Counted from the stretch's first letter, positions 11,901 to 26,109 are shown. The stretch is DNA of 64,000 nucleotides from Tetrahymena elliotti 4EA (GCA_000231825.2 JH720296.1:682001-746000), one strand, 5' to 3'. Program-made: numbers and translations. The notes: generated by a model from the letters alone, not told the origin.

Positions 11901-14900
11901 TTGCTTATTATTTATTGTTACTGATTGGCAATTAAGTTTAATCATCTAAATTTCTATAAAAATAATGGTCCTCCTGAAGATAAAGATCAATTATATATTG
12001 AAGTTTTATAAAATATGGACAGAAATTACTAAAATACTTGTCACCTCATTGACTAATAATAGTTTAAGAAATTGATTACTGTAAAATCTTAAAATCTCTT
12101 GAACAATTTTAGTAAATATAACTATAGAACTTTATTTTGAATCTTCAATATCGACTTTCTTAATTAAAAAATTTGTAAATTTTACAATAAATAATATGTA
12201 ATATTTTAATCTAAAAGCCTTTGTTTTTTATAATTTGGATGAGTGATGATTCTCAACGAGTAGCAAATAAACTTACATAACAGATTAAATAAATGGAATC
12301 AGAATGTGGTTGGCTTAATTTCATAATTTAAAACTAAATTTAAATTTATTTTTGTTTTGTTTTACCTTGTGTTGATTACTCTCTCATAATTATGTAAGTA
12401 ATAATTGATCTGAAACATCACCAAAAAACGTTTATTTTTTATCTTTTCTTTCTTCAAATTGATAAACTAGAAGTAATTTAGGGTGAATAAGATTAAACGA
12501 AAGGTAATTATTTAAAAATCTTCTAATATTACCAATTTCGTTTCTGTTTGTTATCACTCCCATCAAATTTCTTAATTATTTTACAATATCATCTGTAAGT
12601 TGTAAACCAAGTTTTTTAAGAAAACAAATTAATAAAATTCAGGTTTCAAAATAACTTTTTTTAAGATCTATTTATCTTGTAACAAAAAACACAATGATAT
12701 TTTAGTAAAAAATACTGAAATATTTTATCAGCCATAGGGGTTATCCTCATAAACAAATATTAATTTTTTAAATTTATCTCGCTTTTTAACATTCTTTCAT
12801 CTTCTCAAGAAAAAAAAAATTTAAATGAAATTTTAACAAAACGAACTTTTTCTAAAATTAGATTTAATGAATGAATAAATAAATAAATAAAAATAATATT
12901 AAAAATTTATTGTTACTTATTTTCTATTATTTTTGCTGTTTATTAATTAAAGTTTTATCGGTTGTTTTAAAATTTAAAAAAGAACAAATTTCTTAAATTC
13001 TTTAAAAAGATAAATAATGCAATTAACTTTCTAAAAGCAAACTATATATTTTAGGGTTATGCTGCCATATATATAATTCGGATTTTGCAAAAGAAGTGTG
13101 TTTTTAGATTCAATTTAAATTTACATTGTAAAAATAATAATTTATTTAAAAGATTGTTTACCTTTTAAAACTCTAAACAAGTAAAATCAAAAACAATAAT
13201 ATTTAATTGATAAATTAGAGGATTAGATAATGATATAAAAAATTTTTTATACTTAGTTCAAATAGCGTTTAAAAAGTAAAAAGAGTTTGGAATTTTTTAA
13301 AGAAGAGCTAAACACCCAACTTTTTTAAAACAAAATTTCATTGAATCCACTTTTAAAATCAATATATTAATTTCAACTGAATTATAAATTATACTTTAAT
13401 CATGTTTTTATAATCTCGTTTTAAGGAAAAAAATTTTAAGAACAAAATTAAAAAATTGTCTATATTTATCTTTCTTAAACAAGCAAAGTAATTCATTTTT
13501 TTGAGTTATGTCATCAAAAAAAATTTTTCTAAATTAATTTTGAATTGTTTCAACTATTATTAGGAGTACTCTAATAATGATTTCTGAGTTATTATCAATT
13601 CTCAATTAATTTTATAAATGTAATTCAACAAATTTTATAAAAAATTTATTTCAATTTATTCTTTAATAAATTTAAATATTATGAAGTAAATTTTTTAATT
13701 TTTGATACTTTATGCTTGGAGATGACAAGACTCATTTAAAAATATCAACTTATTCAATATTCACAATTTTATTTGAATTGCAATACTAAAATTCAAATTT
13801 TTATTAGTTGTTTGCTAATTGTGTCAAAAAATTTTGTAGATTTTTGAATGAAGTTGAAAGTATTTTTCTTAAATTAAAACAAAATAGTCTCATTTAGCTA
13901 TTAATAATAATATTGAATTTAAAAATCCGCTTATAATTTATTAAGAAAGTAATTAAATTTTTTCCATTGATTACTAAAAATTAAAATGTTTGTAAGAAGA
14001 ACTTTAATTAAAAATTAGTTTAGTTTTAAAATTAATATATGTGAATTTTTTGCTTCCAAAAATGCTTTATTAGTTTAAAATTTGATTTAGTTAAACTTTA
14101 AAATAATTAATTATTTAATTTTAATAAAAAATTATTTAAAATTTAAAAGTTTTTAGAATTGAATAAAGATATTTATTTTTCCGTTTTAAAATACTTAAAA
14201 AATCAAATCACTTTATAAAATAATATCAAACTAAGTTTTATTTTATTAATATATTATTTTCTAAACAGGATTTTTAAAAATTTTAATTCTAAAAGGAGAA
14301 GTATTTATTTGAAAAAAACTTATGAAATAAATTTCTAAATAAAGTTAATTTTATGAAATGTTGAATACCTCTTTACTATTTTTATAATAAATAACTAAAT
14401 ATACTTTAACTTAAATTACTAAATTTTATGAAAGAATGTTTTAAAACTATTTTTTATTGTAAACATTAAATTTATAAAATATTTAAGGTTAAGTTAAATA
14501 ATTCTTGAGATTTTTTTATTCATGAAATTTTTTATGAAAAATCAAAAATTAATGAATCTTTTCATTTACATTTTGAAGCTTTTGAGATTTTACTGCTACA
14601 TGCAATGAGTTTTTAGAAGAAAATCAAAATTATTTCTATTATATGTATAATTAACAAGACACTAAGTTTATTATCATCATTTTTTGTACATGTATTATAA
14701 ATTTTTAGAAATTTAATTAAAATTTTTTAAAATCGATTAAATTGAACATGAACTTTTTTTTTCAATAATAATTTGAGTAGTCTATTCATAATAAAAAAAT
14801 TTGATAAATTAAACAAATGTAAAATTTAAAGCTAGTTTTAAATAATTTAATTTTTTCAGTTCACTAATTTATAAATTGATTCCATAAATTAAATTAACTT

Positions 14901-15883
14901 AAAAATTTGAAAAATTACAAATAAAATTAGATTTCTTATTTAAGTTTTAAAATATTTTAAAAACCAAATAAGCTTGATGAATATCTTTTCAATCCTCTCT
15001 TTTATGAATATCAATTAATTTGAAAGATGAATATTTTTATTTTGAAAAAAATATTTTCTTCTGATTTTGTTAGAAAAATCATTTAAATAAAACATAAATT
15101 AAGTCAAATAAAATTTTTTTACATATTTATAAAATGTTTATTTAAAGATAAAGTATTAGAAAACCAAAAAAAGTGTAAAACTTTATTTGCTAGAGGAAAA
15201 TTATTAATTGATTTCAGCATTTTATTTAATAATTAATTATGTATAAATCAATTAGTATAAATTTTAATTATTAATAATAAGAAACAGCTCATTCTTTTTT
15301 AAACAAAATAAAACCTGATAATTTGTACACAAAGACATAAAAATTTAGGAAAAACAGCTATTACTTACACTTATCCAAACACAAATAATCAATCTAATTA
15401 AAATTGGTTTCAAATATCAAAAAATGATGAGAGAAAAGTTATTTTTTTAGCTTTTATATTTTCTATCATTTTTATTTTAGTATAAAACATTGAAAGTTAA
15501 ACATTAAATCTAGATTGATATAATAATAAATATCTTTATAACTCAACTAATATAAAATATTATAAGAAGTCATTTATTTATTAACTTAGTAAAAATATAT
15601 TAATATTTCATTTTTATTAGTCGCAAAATAAATTATAGATATGTAAATAATTATTTTATTTAAATTATGGCATAATATATTACTACTTAATTAAAGTTTG
15701 GAGAGAGTTTTTATTTACCAAGTTCATCTGATCTATGAATCATTTTTAAATCAAAATAAATTTAAAATCTGTAAACAATTAATTTTATTATGTATGATAA
15801 TTTCAAAGAAAATATCCAAAAATAATGACATAGTAATTTTTCTAAACATCATAATTTAGCCATTCATCTATTATTTATAATGA
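8977..15883. other. Gene desert, extremely AT-rich
   Basis: Nearly 7 kb with no gene I can defend. Poly-A and poly-T tracts and TAAATAAA-like simple sequence dominate, with fewer than the usual codon-like patches. A few short TGA-free runs were noted (9835-10011 plus, 58 hydrophobic residues; about 11.6 kb plus, 45 residues; about 12.25 kb plus, 55 residues), all within chance for this composition. Confidence 0.5.
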
Positions 15884-16189
15884 TCAATCCATTAATTTAA
15901 AGCTCATCTACCTTTAAATTCGAATAAATATCCAAATTTAGTAAAAGAAAAGCAACAATTTGCTACATAACATTCTTTATATCTCAAAAAATGCAGCAAG
16001 GAATATATATTAATAGCTGATGTTTGCTAGTTTTACTTAAAAAATAATTTTGGTTTTTATTTATTTAACTTTGAATCTTTTTGCTTTAACCTTAGATTAC
16101 ATAGGTCTGGATTTAACCACTTTAAGCGCTTTTATTCTGGAGAGAACTAATGGTTTACTTCCTTCTAAATGTTGCTTAGGATTCTCCAT
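15884..16189 (-). CDS. Possible small basic protein
   Basis: The frame starts at an ATG at 16187-16189 and first meets TGA at 15884-15886 (101 residues if unspliced). The first 45 or so residues (beginning MENPKQHLEGSKP) are strongly basic, with a repeated K-V-K pattern, and are more GC-rich than the surrounding DNA, which is why I list it. The remainder is AT-rich and may be an unrecognised intron or 3' UTR. No family recognised. It could be a chance frame. Confidence 0.3.
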
Positions 16190-17053
16190 TATTAATTTTA
16201 GTATTTGAGAAGTAAAAATAAATGAAATCAAAATAGATAAATTATTATGAAAGTAAGTAAGTAAATAAAGAAATATTAAATAGCATGAAATTCAAAATTA
16301 TTTCTTTTAACATAAAATAAATAAAGAAATTAGCAATAAAAATTATTCAAATAATAAAATATTTTTAAAATTACTATTTGAAAACTTTTAAAGCACATCT
16401 GAATGATTCCATAAATAAAAGATGCATTATATTTATCATACAAATATTACAATTTATAAATGTAACAAGTATTAAATAAAAGTAAAAGTACATAAACTCA
16501 ATTGAAATAAATATTTTGTTACTTAATTTTACAAGAAAAATGTAAGTATTTTTTGAGTAAGGATAAAGAGGTAAAAAAAAAGAATAATTTAGTTAATTAT
16601 TTGTGTTAAATTTATTTAAAATTGAGTTTATTACTTATTCTAATTTTTTAATTGAGTAAAGTTTTTCTTTTTTAATTTTAATTTTCCACATATTTTTACC
16701 TTGTTGAAACAAAGTTTCAAGACATACAATTTATCTGCTTGATAGCTTTAAAGTGTTTTAATTTTAGAAAGATCTACAAAGAGGAACATGAAATATATGA
16801 AAATTATTTATTATAACTTATGGAAATATTAATTAATTATAAAAAATAATAATAATATAAAATAAACTTAAATGGATACAATTACTCTCTCTTTTTAGTA
16901 TGGAAAGCGTTCTTTTGAAGTATATGCTTGATTAAAACAAACATAATTAAATAGAATAATTTAGTTAGTTGGTTAGTCATTTACATTAAATATTAATTTT
17001 AATTCATTATATTTTTTAAGAAGAGAGACAAAGAGTTTTTAATTTAAAATTTT

Positions 17054-19638
17054 TCAAAATTGCTACAAATTGATGAACTATGTTGCTGTAGGGGGGCAGT
17101 TTGGAGATATCATGCTGATATAATTAAGAGGAACAGGAACAAAAGGCATATTATTTAAATTAATTATTGGAATAACTGACTGATTGGATGATATTTGGTT
17201 AGGGTGTACAAATTAATTAATCTATTAGTGTGTAATATATGGCTAAAACATTACTTAGACTGGTTATTATTGATAATGAACAGCTGATTAAGTATTTAAT
17301 AGGTTTCCTACTTAATATTGAAAGCTATTGATAGGAATCTTACTAAATGGTATTTATTATGCTTAACTAACTGGACTTTAGAGAATATTCTAACTGTGTT
17401 CACAAGTACTTTATTCATTTTACTTTTCTTATTAGCAGTTGCTTGAATCTAAGTCTTCATTCTTAATAAATTGCTTTGAACAAATATCTAAGATTGCTGC
17501 ATTTTGCAATTCAAGTGAGTCAGTAGTAGGAACTAAGGATATAACTGCTTTTGGGGAAAAGCAATTATTTGTTTCTTTTTTTATTAAATTAGATTCTTTT
17601 TTGATTTCGAAATTTGTCTGGTTCTAATTAAGATCAAAGGTATTCTTAGCTTATGATTTTAAATAAATAAATATTTAATAAACGCATATTAGTTGGGTAT
17701 ATAATTTAATTGAGTATAATTTTTCAATGATGAATAAATAGTTTGATAATAAGAAGATATTCTTAAATGCAAAAGCATTCAAATTAGTATTAAATAGTAT
17801 AATAATAGCATTAAATAATTTTATTATTCAGATTGAAAATAATTCACTTCATTAGATAGAAAATATTAAACTTATAAGCTGGCTCGCTTCTCAAAATATG
17901 ATATTTCTATGCTGAATTAATTTTGCTATGAAAGTAAGTAATAAAATAATACAAATTATATGAAAATCAAAAATAATTTGTTTGATTTTTTTACCTTTTT
18001 ATTGAATATTTTAAATTTCTCTTTTATTGTATTTTGAAAATGCTGACTGAGTTTGTTGTGCAAAAAAATCTTTAGTAAGATTATTCGTTGGTTCTTTTTT
18101 AGATTGAAATTGCTTAAAAGTTTATTAACTTTAAGGTTTATCACCAGTTTCTGATTATTAGCAAATAACTTAAACATTTCTATAATCTTTAGTCTCCTTT
18201 TAAGGATGGATACTCTAGCCGACTTGCGGATTGCTACTTTTTTGTATGATTTAGATATTTATCATACTACTTAAAGTATTTTTGTGATAGTCTGATGAAA
18301 TTTATTCTTTATTTGTTCCCTATTTTAGTTTTTTGTAAGGTTTTTTTTCTATAACTTGATTATCAGAAAGGTTCTATTGAACTATAAATTTATAAGAAAA
18401 AGTATTAATTTAGAAAACTAAAATGAATGAATGAGTATATGTATAGATATTGTGAGAGTAATAAAAACTTCTTTTGCAATTTTTCAAGTAAAATGTATGA
18501 GGTGTGCTAGAAAATTTAATTAATTTAAAAAGCCCTACAAGCAAGAGGCTGGTTTTTTGGGTAATTAATTTATTAAAAGATAGAAAAATTGTACTACAAT
18601 TCTTTTTTGAATAATATACAGCTTATTCTTAATTGCATAAATACTTGAATTTTAATTAATTTTACCATATTCTTTCGAGATCCTTTCTTCTTATTTTGTA
18701 TCCTTACTTGATTTATTTTCACCAGTATTTTTTTTTTCAATATCACAATCAAGTTGCTAAGATTATTAGTCGATTAAAGTTATCCTGTATTTAGTCTATT
18801 TAAGAGCTTACTTTTATCCATTTTACTAGCAGGATTTTTGATTATTAGTACCATTTTCTTTTACTTGTGCTTGTGATTTAAAAGACTTTAATTTTTTTTT
18901 TTAAGCAATTGATATTTCTTCATTCTTAGGAATTACTAAGGGCTAAGAAGAATAGTAATCATTATTTAATACATAAGGTAAATCTTAATACTTGTACAGG
19001 CGATTGTTTTCAGGCTTCTTTTTTTTCTAAGTAGAGGCATCAACAATTCTATTTTGAAAAATGTCAAACCAAATTTAGTAGATAGCTTCTATTGTGGGAT
19101 GATATGAGTGATGTAATACAAATAAAGCTATCAATTTTTTCCATTACAACTACACCCATTTATTTACTTTATCTTAATCATTTTTATAAAATATAAAAGG
19201 AGAAATCCACTCTTATGTATTATCTATAGATGCTTCGGATTCTGAGTAAGAAGGTAACTCTTCATTAATGATGTTTAGCATTGCTTATCTATAATCATCT
19301 AAGGTTCCATTAGCAAGGTGTTCTTCTAGAAAACCTAGCAATAAAATGTAATATTTTTTAAGACTAGAATGTTAATCAGTTGGGAAATTAAGATTTAAAC
19401 TATTAAATTGATTTGATAATTAATATTTGTCTTAAATCAAATTTTTTATTTAGCGGCCACTGTGTATTTCAAACTTTTTTTTAAGATCAAGGACGCAGTA
19501 GTTTTCTAAAAAGTAATTATTTAATGAGTTCTAAATGTGCTTGTTTATATACTAGCGCTTGTCCTTTTGAATTTCATCAATGGCAAATATGATATTGAGC
19601 TCTAATCTGTCCAATTATTGTGCAGATACTTGAGACAT
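17054..19638 (-). CDS. Q/N-rich protein, paralogue of 6784-8976 (copy 2)
   Basis: The first exon opens at the ATG 19636-19638 and stays open to a TGA at 18484-18486. Its first 200 residues share the family domain with copy 1: RQYINKHIQNSLNNYF, SGRQ, EEHLANGTLDDYR, EWIS and LQWKKLIALFVLHHSYHP. The copies differ by an acidic insertion (about 130-165) and are otherwise diverged, so the duplication is not recent. A donor near 18596 or 18665 must remove the TGA. A middle exon probably covers about 18330-17990 (it includes the frame at 17956-18177), then a short intron, and a last exon of about 190 residues ending at 17054-17056, rich in Gln, Asn, Pro and hydrophobics and closing with a proline-rich stretch. 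Exact inner splice sites are unresolved. Function unknown; same strand as copy 1 and 8.1 kb upstream of it in transcription order. Confidence 0.7.
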
Positions 19639-21751
19639 TCTTCTATGATTTTTTAAGGCTTTTTATTAGAAAAATTTACTTAGTTTTAATAATTAGTTTC
19701 AATCAATATGGTCTTTTTTTCTTAACTCAAGTAACTACTTCTATAAAACGATATTGAAAATTTAGATAGTAAAAAATAATTATTAACAAGATAACACGTT
19801 AAATCAAAGAAATATTTTTTTGAAAGGAAATCCTGAATCCAAATTTATTTATGTGGAATATTTATTAAGTGAGTGAGATAGATCCTGCTATTTTTGTTTG
19901 TAGAAAAAAAATTTTGATTTATTTATTTGTTTGTTTATTTATTTTTTCTTTCTTTCTTGTTTTTTAAAAACTTTAAAGATTTTTTTAATTTCTTAATAAA
20001 TATTATTAATTATAATTATAGGACTGGCACAAAGTGATTGAGTGTATTATGAAAAAGTAGGTGAAGAAAACTAAAAGATTTTGAGTAAAGATCATGCAAC
20101 TATTACTTTAAATAACAATCAATATTACAAAAAATTAATCTTTCTATTATAGTCATATTATTTGATTTGAAGCTGTAGGGATACAATATTTTTAGTTTAT
20201 TTGCTATAGTTTTCTTTTATTTTAAATAAAAATCTAATTATTTATTTATCCATGAATTTATTTGCAACCAAAATCTTCATTCATCTCCATTAATACCTAA
20301 TCAAACAACATTACCCATAATATTTATTAAATTTTTCTATAGGAACTAATTTTCCTCTTATTAATTTCCAAAATTTTTGTAAATAATAAATCAATTAATC
20401 TCTATGTGCTTTATCTCTTATCTCTGATAGATTTCTATAATTATTTTCATTTCTTCTTAATTAAACACTCATTTATTTTCTTGTATATAAAAATTTCTTA
20501 TTTTTTAAATTACACAAGCAAATTAAAGTCTACACAGATGCAAATAGCTAACACCAAGTCTAAATAATTTAAGTACTCAGGTTTTACTTATTAAAATATA
20601 TTACTCTTTTTACTGTGATATAAATAAAACTTATTTTTTTAACTTAACACTTGAAGGTTAGCCTAAAATATATTTCACCTAATAATTTACTTTATTTTTT
20701 ATCTAATAAATAATCACTTGATTAGATTGTAAACTTTTTTCTGTTTAACCTTTTTTATTAAGGAAATTAATATTGAAATTAACTTAGTAAGACAATTTTA
20801 CATTATATTATTAATAATTTGATAATGTTGTAGCCAAAACGCCCCGCTTTTCTAACAAATTTTAAAATTCTAAAATTCAACAATAAAATCAATCTAAAAG
20901 TAGTATTTACAAGCCTCTTAAAGAGTAGACTAAGCACAAAAAATAAATCTACTTCTTAAAAATAAATTAATACTAAAATATTTTGTGTTTGATTGTCTGA
21001 TTGATTATACCAGAATATTTTTTACTTTATTTTTTGTCATGTAAATTTGTTTAGATATAATTTGCTCTTGCTAATTTGTAAATTCGAAGGAAAAATAATG
21101 GATTAGCTTATTTTGCTTTATGTTACACTGCTAATTTTAAAAAGATATGAGTAAAATTACACTTAAAAATTTACTATAAAATAAACAAAATTTTTGAAGT
21201 ATAAATACCCCAAGCAAATAAACAAAAAAAAGAGAGAGAAAGAAATTTAATAATAAAGAAAAACCAGATAACTTATCAAATTAATTTTTAATTTGAAATT
21301 TATAAACTATTTAAATCCAATAGACCTGAGTGAGTTAAACACAAAAACTAAATAGGTCATTGTGAATGCAGAAATTAATAAAATTTATGAAAAAATTAAT
21401 TTACTTCAATTTAAAAATTATAATTTATTGATAAAATATAATTTTTAATGGTAACTAAACTAGAATTTGTTAACAATTTAAAAAATATAAAATGCATTAT
21501 TATTTTAGATAGTAAAATGAAGAATCAAAATAATAACAATAATAATTAAGTTAATATTTTCTAGAAAAGCTTAAATTAAAAAGCATATTGCTGTAAATAC
21601 TAGTCACTAATTTATCTGTAGAATTCACCTTATTAAAGAAATTTTTAGATTCTTCTACTATATCTTTCTATTTAAATTATTTTGGTTTTCTCAAATTTTT
21701 AGAAATATATTACATAATTAAGCCAATTAGATCCATTTTTAGAAATTAAGA
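19639..21751. other. AT-rich intergenic stretch
   Basis: This separates the divergently transcribed copy 2 (minus) and RAP gene (plus) and must contain both promoters. I see no coding frame or structured element. Confidence 0.5.
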
Positions 21752-24700
21752 ATGCACTCCATTTAGAAATTAGCCAAAAGCATATAGTTTAAGTTTAGCT
21801 ATTAGCACACTATTTAGCAATCGAATTTTAGGTGTTTTACTTAGAATCCTTTGTTTGCATTTTCAAAAATTGACATGATTGGAAGCGAAAATCTAAATAA
21901 ATCATCAAGGTTTGATTAGAATATTTCAAAGTAGCTATAAAATGCCTATTCAATGAAAAATCTTTTAGAAATTTATTTATAAATTTAAGACTAGATCACT
22001 CCTTTCAATTTTTATTTCATCGCAAGAGAAATTCAAACAAGGTTCTATTCTGAGGACCCTAAAACATTATAAAAAAACTAGGTTTTCTAAAAGCTAATTA
22101 AATACATAGAAGAAAACATAGCAAATATGCCTCCGTACACTTAAGTAGAGGTTTTAACCCTTATTAGAAAGTGCTACTAAAATGGTAATCAATCAAATTC
22201 ACATATTAAAAAGCATTTCAACATTTACATATATTTAGCAAGCATATTCATATTGCTTTTAATCATTGTTTATCATTAATGAAACAACTATTTATTTTTC
22301 AAATAGGACACTTAAATGAAAACTTAACTTAGAGATTAGCAAAATAAATTGATTGGCTTTTATAGAAAAGTTGTGAGAAAAAAAATAGCAATTTAAATCC
22401 TAAATTAATCAGCTAGGCTCATTTAGATCTAGTAAATCTTGGTATTTGCTAAGAATTATGGATCGAGTAGTTAAAAAGCAAATTAAATGACTAAAATTAC
22501 TTACCTTATTTTACTAACTAAACTATTTATAACATATTCAAATCAACAGAGCTCTTTTCCAAAAAAAAACATTCTGATTTCTTCTACCAACTTTCTGTTA
22601 AAACCATTCCCTTAATAGATTAATTTGATTTGGATAGACTATGTAATCTATTCATGCTAATTTCATAACTATAGTTGCAATTCAACACCTCTCATTTCCG
22701 TAACCCTTAGGCTTTATAAGCAATTAAAGATGAAATTATGATAAAGCTTGATTAAAACTTTTCAATAAGAAATGGGATGTACATAGTTTAAGCATACACA
22801 AAGTAAAATTAGAATATTTAAAAATGAAATCTTAATAGTAAACATTTAAAATATATAGGGCTCCTCACACTTTAGATACTTAGCTTCTCCAAAAAGTTCT
22901 TAAGTAAATGGGAACATATCTACAAAACTAATAAATGAATATAAGATAAATCATGCAATTTTTAAATTTCTCTAGTTAGTTGAGAGAAGGATTCAAATTA
23001 TCAAAATCATAAATCTAAGGAGCTAATAATCAGTAAAATTTATTTATTTTAGGCAAGGTTTATTTTCAAGGTTTTGAATATACCAATAATAAGAGATTTA
23101 TGAATATTATTAAGAGGTATTTCATAAAATTTAATCAGTTTCAATACCATAAAATATTTAATATTGGTTTTTAGCCTTGAAATAGATGCCCAAAATTTCT
23201 ATTATTTAAATAAATTGTAAAAATAATTTTAATTATAGAATAATGAAACAACTTAAATTGAAAAAAGATGTGACTCCAAGCTTATGTTTAGAAGTTCTCA
23301 CTTTCATGTATGAAGTTGATCACTCTGATCCCTAAGTACTTGAGTTAATAGATGATACATTGAGAAAATAAAAACACCTAGGATTTACAATGCTTACAAA
23401 AATTTTATAAATAATGCTTAAATTAAAGTATGATGCATCATACTTAAGAAAACAACTATTTTAAAGCTATGACTTAAGTATTGATTAGGCCTTTCAGAGA
23501 AATCTTGAATTCATTTTTATATTTAATTATGAAATCAAAAGTAATTCTATTGATCATATATAATACAAGCAAGCTGTTGAAAAGTTAACTTAGAACACCT
23601 GTAATCAGATAGCAAATTATGAATCAACCAACCTATTTTTATTTTACTTAGACACCTTTGGTAAATAATACTTTTTACTTCATTATTTAATATTCTTTTA
23701 AATCAGGTAAAAATTATGTTGCATAAAAAACTGAACCCTTTAAGATCATTAATTAGAAATTCTATGAAGTTTATAATAAAATTTATGATAGCCTCAATAA
23801 TAACTAGAAGTCTTATAGCTTACTAAATGTTTGCAACTGGAATATATTTGATGACTCATGGTAAAACTTCATAATGAATAAAGCATAAGAGCTAAATGAC
23901 CCTGAATTATTATCATGGATTATTAATAAATATATTTAAGACCCTAATAAAATATATCTTAAGCTAGATCTTCTATTGAAAATGTGTTATTACAATAAAT
24001 TTGATAAAAATGAGCTCTTTCCAATTAAAGTTAAAGCTATTCTAAACACCCCTTACCTCACCATTACTAACAAAAAAGGTACTCCACATCCTTTACTCTA
24101 AAAAGTTTTTGAATATGTTGATCTCAAAACTCTTAAACTTAAAGAGCAAAAAATTAGTTTTTCTACTCTCATTAAATCACAAAGAGTGTTTGAACTATCT
24201 AAAGTAATTTCTTTCTTTATTATTCCTTTAAAAACATTTATTTAATTCAATTTATTTTATTTGAAACAATTTTCATCAAATAAAAAACAATAAATTTTCA
24301 ATCAAAATAAAAGCAATAAATCAGAAAAATAAATTATAAATTTTTAAAAATAAAATTTAGATACCTTCTTGCTTTTTTGTTTAAGCTATAATGAAGTTAC
24401 TCGAATAGACTCCTACAGAAGAAATTTTAAATGATAAGTAGTTTTAGATAGCAGAAGTTTCTTAGTTTTTAATTTAATATGAGGCTGAACTTAATGAACT
24501 AGGTTTATTAAATGAATTGAATAACAAGATTATTAGTATTAAGGAAATACTTGATAAGTAGTTTGAAGAGTCAAATCAAAATTTTGGGTTAGTTTATTTG
24601 CTCAAGTATATTGAAACAACAGCCTGGATTTATGAAAAATAAATTTTACCTATTAAATAAGATGAAGTATAGTTCTTATCTCAAAAGCTCTTAGAAAAAT

Positions 24701-26109
24701 TGTAAAATCTCTAATCTTCTTCTAATTAAGCAAATCAAACACTAAATTCCATATTATTATTGGCTATATTAGAAACTAAATAAATTATTAAAATAGACAT
24801 ACTTAATTAGTAATTTTTATTTGATTTATTCTCAAAGTCTCTTAACACTCTCAGCATTTAAGGTTTTGTCAGCTACTTGGAGGGAATGAAAATTTTACGT
24901 TTCTTCAAATAATAATAAGTTTTAAGCAATATTAATGAAAAAAATTAATTGAATGAAAATGAAGAATAAGATATTGAGAAGAGATCTCTTCTAAACAAAT
25001 ACTTCAGATAAATTGAATACTTTTATATTTCAAAAGATGCTGGCAAATTACCTTACGTCATTACAGAATTCATGATATTTTTTTCTACTTTTAAGAAATT
25101 TTACAATCAACCCCAAATATACAATAAACTTTTACAAGATATTCTAAACTTATTTGATCGTTTTAAGATTTCTAATTTGTAAGAAATACTTAAACATATT
25201 GCTAATGTGAAATTGTATCATCCTTAAGTCTTATCTTTGATCTATTAGCACTTCGATTAAAATTTAGCTCACTACCGTTCATCATTCTAAGATGTTCTCT
25301 GGAGTTTTGCTTCTTTGGGATACATTCATCAAAACTAAAACTCTAAATTACCCAATAAATTATAAGCCTATTCTTCATCATCAGATGAAGATAATGAAGA
25401 AAAAGGAGAGTATGTTTCAGTGATTGATAAATGCGTAAAAATTTATGGACATTATAGAATTTTCAATCAATATAAAATGATTTGGGTCATGTTATTTTAT
25501 AATATCTAAAATTCAAATAAATAATACTTTTTATAGCTTTTAAATGAGCAACTCAACTTAATCCTTTCCGAAAAGTAAAATCTATAATCTAGTAACATAC
25601 CTTTTATCTCAGACATTCTTACTTATATATTGCTCTGTGAACCAGATACTTTGTAAAATTTAAGCTAACCAAAAGAAAAAATAATGGAAATTTCATAAAA
25701 CTTATTATAAACTTTAAAAAATGAAAACTAAAAAATCAAATAAAATAAGACTAAATAGATTATTTCTGATTTAGTTTAATAAGAAAAAGGCTTTAACTGT
25801 AAGTAAAACTAAATCTTTGAAGAATATCTTTTATAAGCTGATATTTATATTGAAGAGTCAAATACAATAGTATTACTAGAATAGGATTAATATGTAAACT
25901 ATGATTAGCAAACTTTATCTGGACAAGGCCAACTAAGAAAGAGATTCTTTGAAATATTAATAGAAAAATTAAATAAAAATAACAACGGAAACAATTAAGA
26001 ATAAAGATAATCTTATAAATTAATCAACTTAAATACTTGGAAATTTACAAATCTAGGAGAAAAAAAAGAGGACCAAATAAGCTATTTAAAGAAGCAACAT
26101 ATCATATGA
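21752..26109 (+). CDS. RAP-domain protein, probably mitochondrial RNA-binding
   Basis: Six exons: 21752-22184, 22307-22802, 22859-23116, 23239-23660, 23707-24203, 24361-26109, giving 1284 residues. The last ~100 residues match the RAP domain: ADIYIEE, then a hydrophobic strand ending LLEQDQ, a G.GQLRKRFFE helix, SYKLINLNTWKF, and YLKKQ before the stop, corresponding to the usual GxTxxKRR, W and YL...L landmarks. The rest is helical and lacks other recognisable domains, as in FASTK-like and apicomplexan RAP proteins, which bind organellar RNA. The N-terminus (MHSIQKLAKSIQFKFSY and on) has Lys, Arg and Ser and no acidic residue for about 40 positions, as expected of a mitochondrial presequence. 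The start is the first in-frame ATG upstream of good coding sequence. The smallest intron is 46 bp (23661-23706). Likely role: mitochondrial rRNA or mRNA processing or stability; this is inference from the family. Confidence 0.8.

Noticed and set aside
17439..17627. 62-codon plus-strand frame
   Set aside because: Antisense shadow of the last exon of the second Q/N-rich gene.
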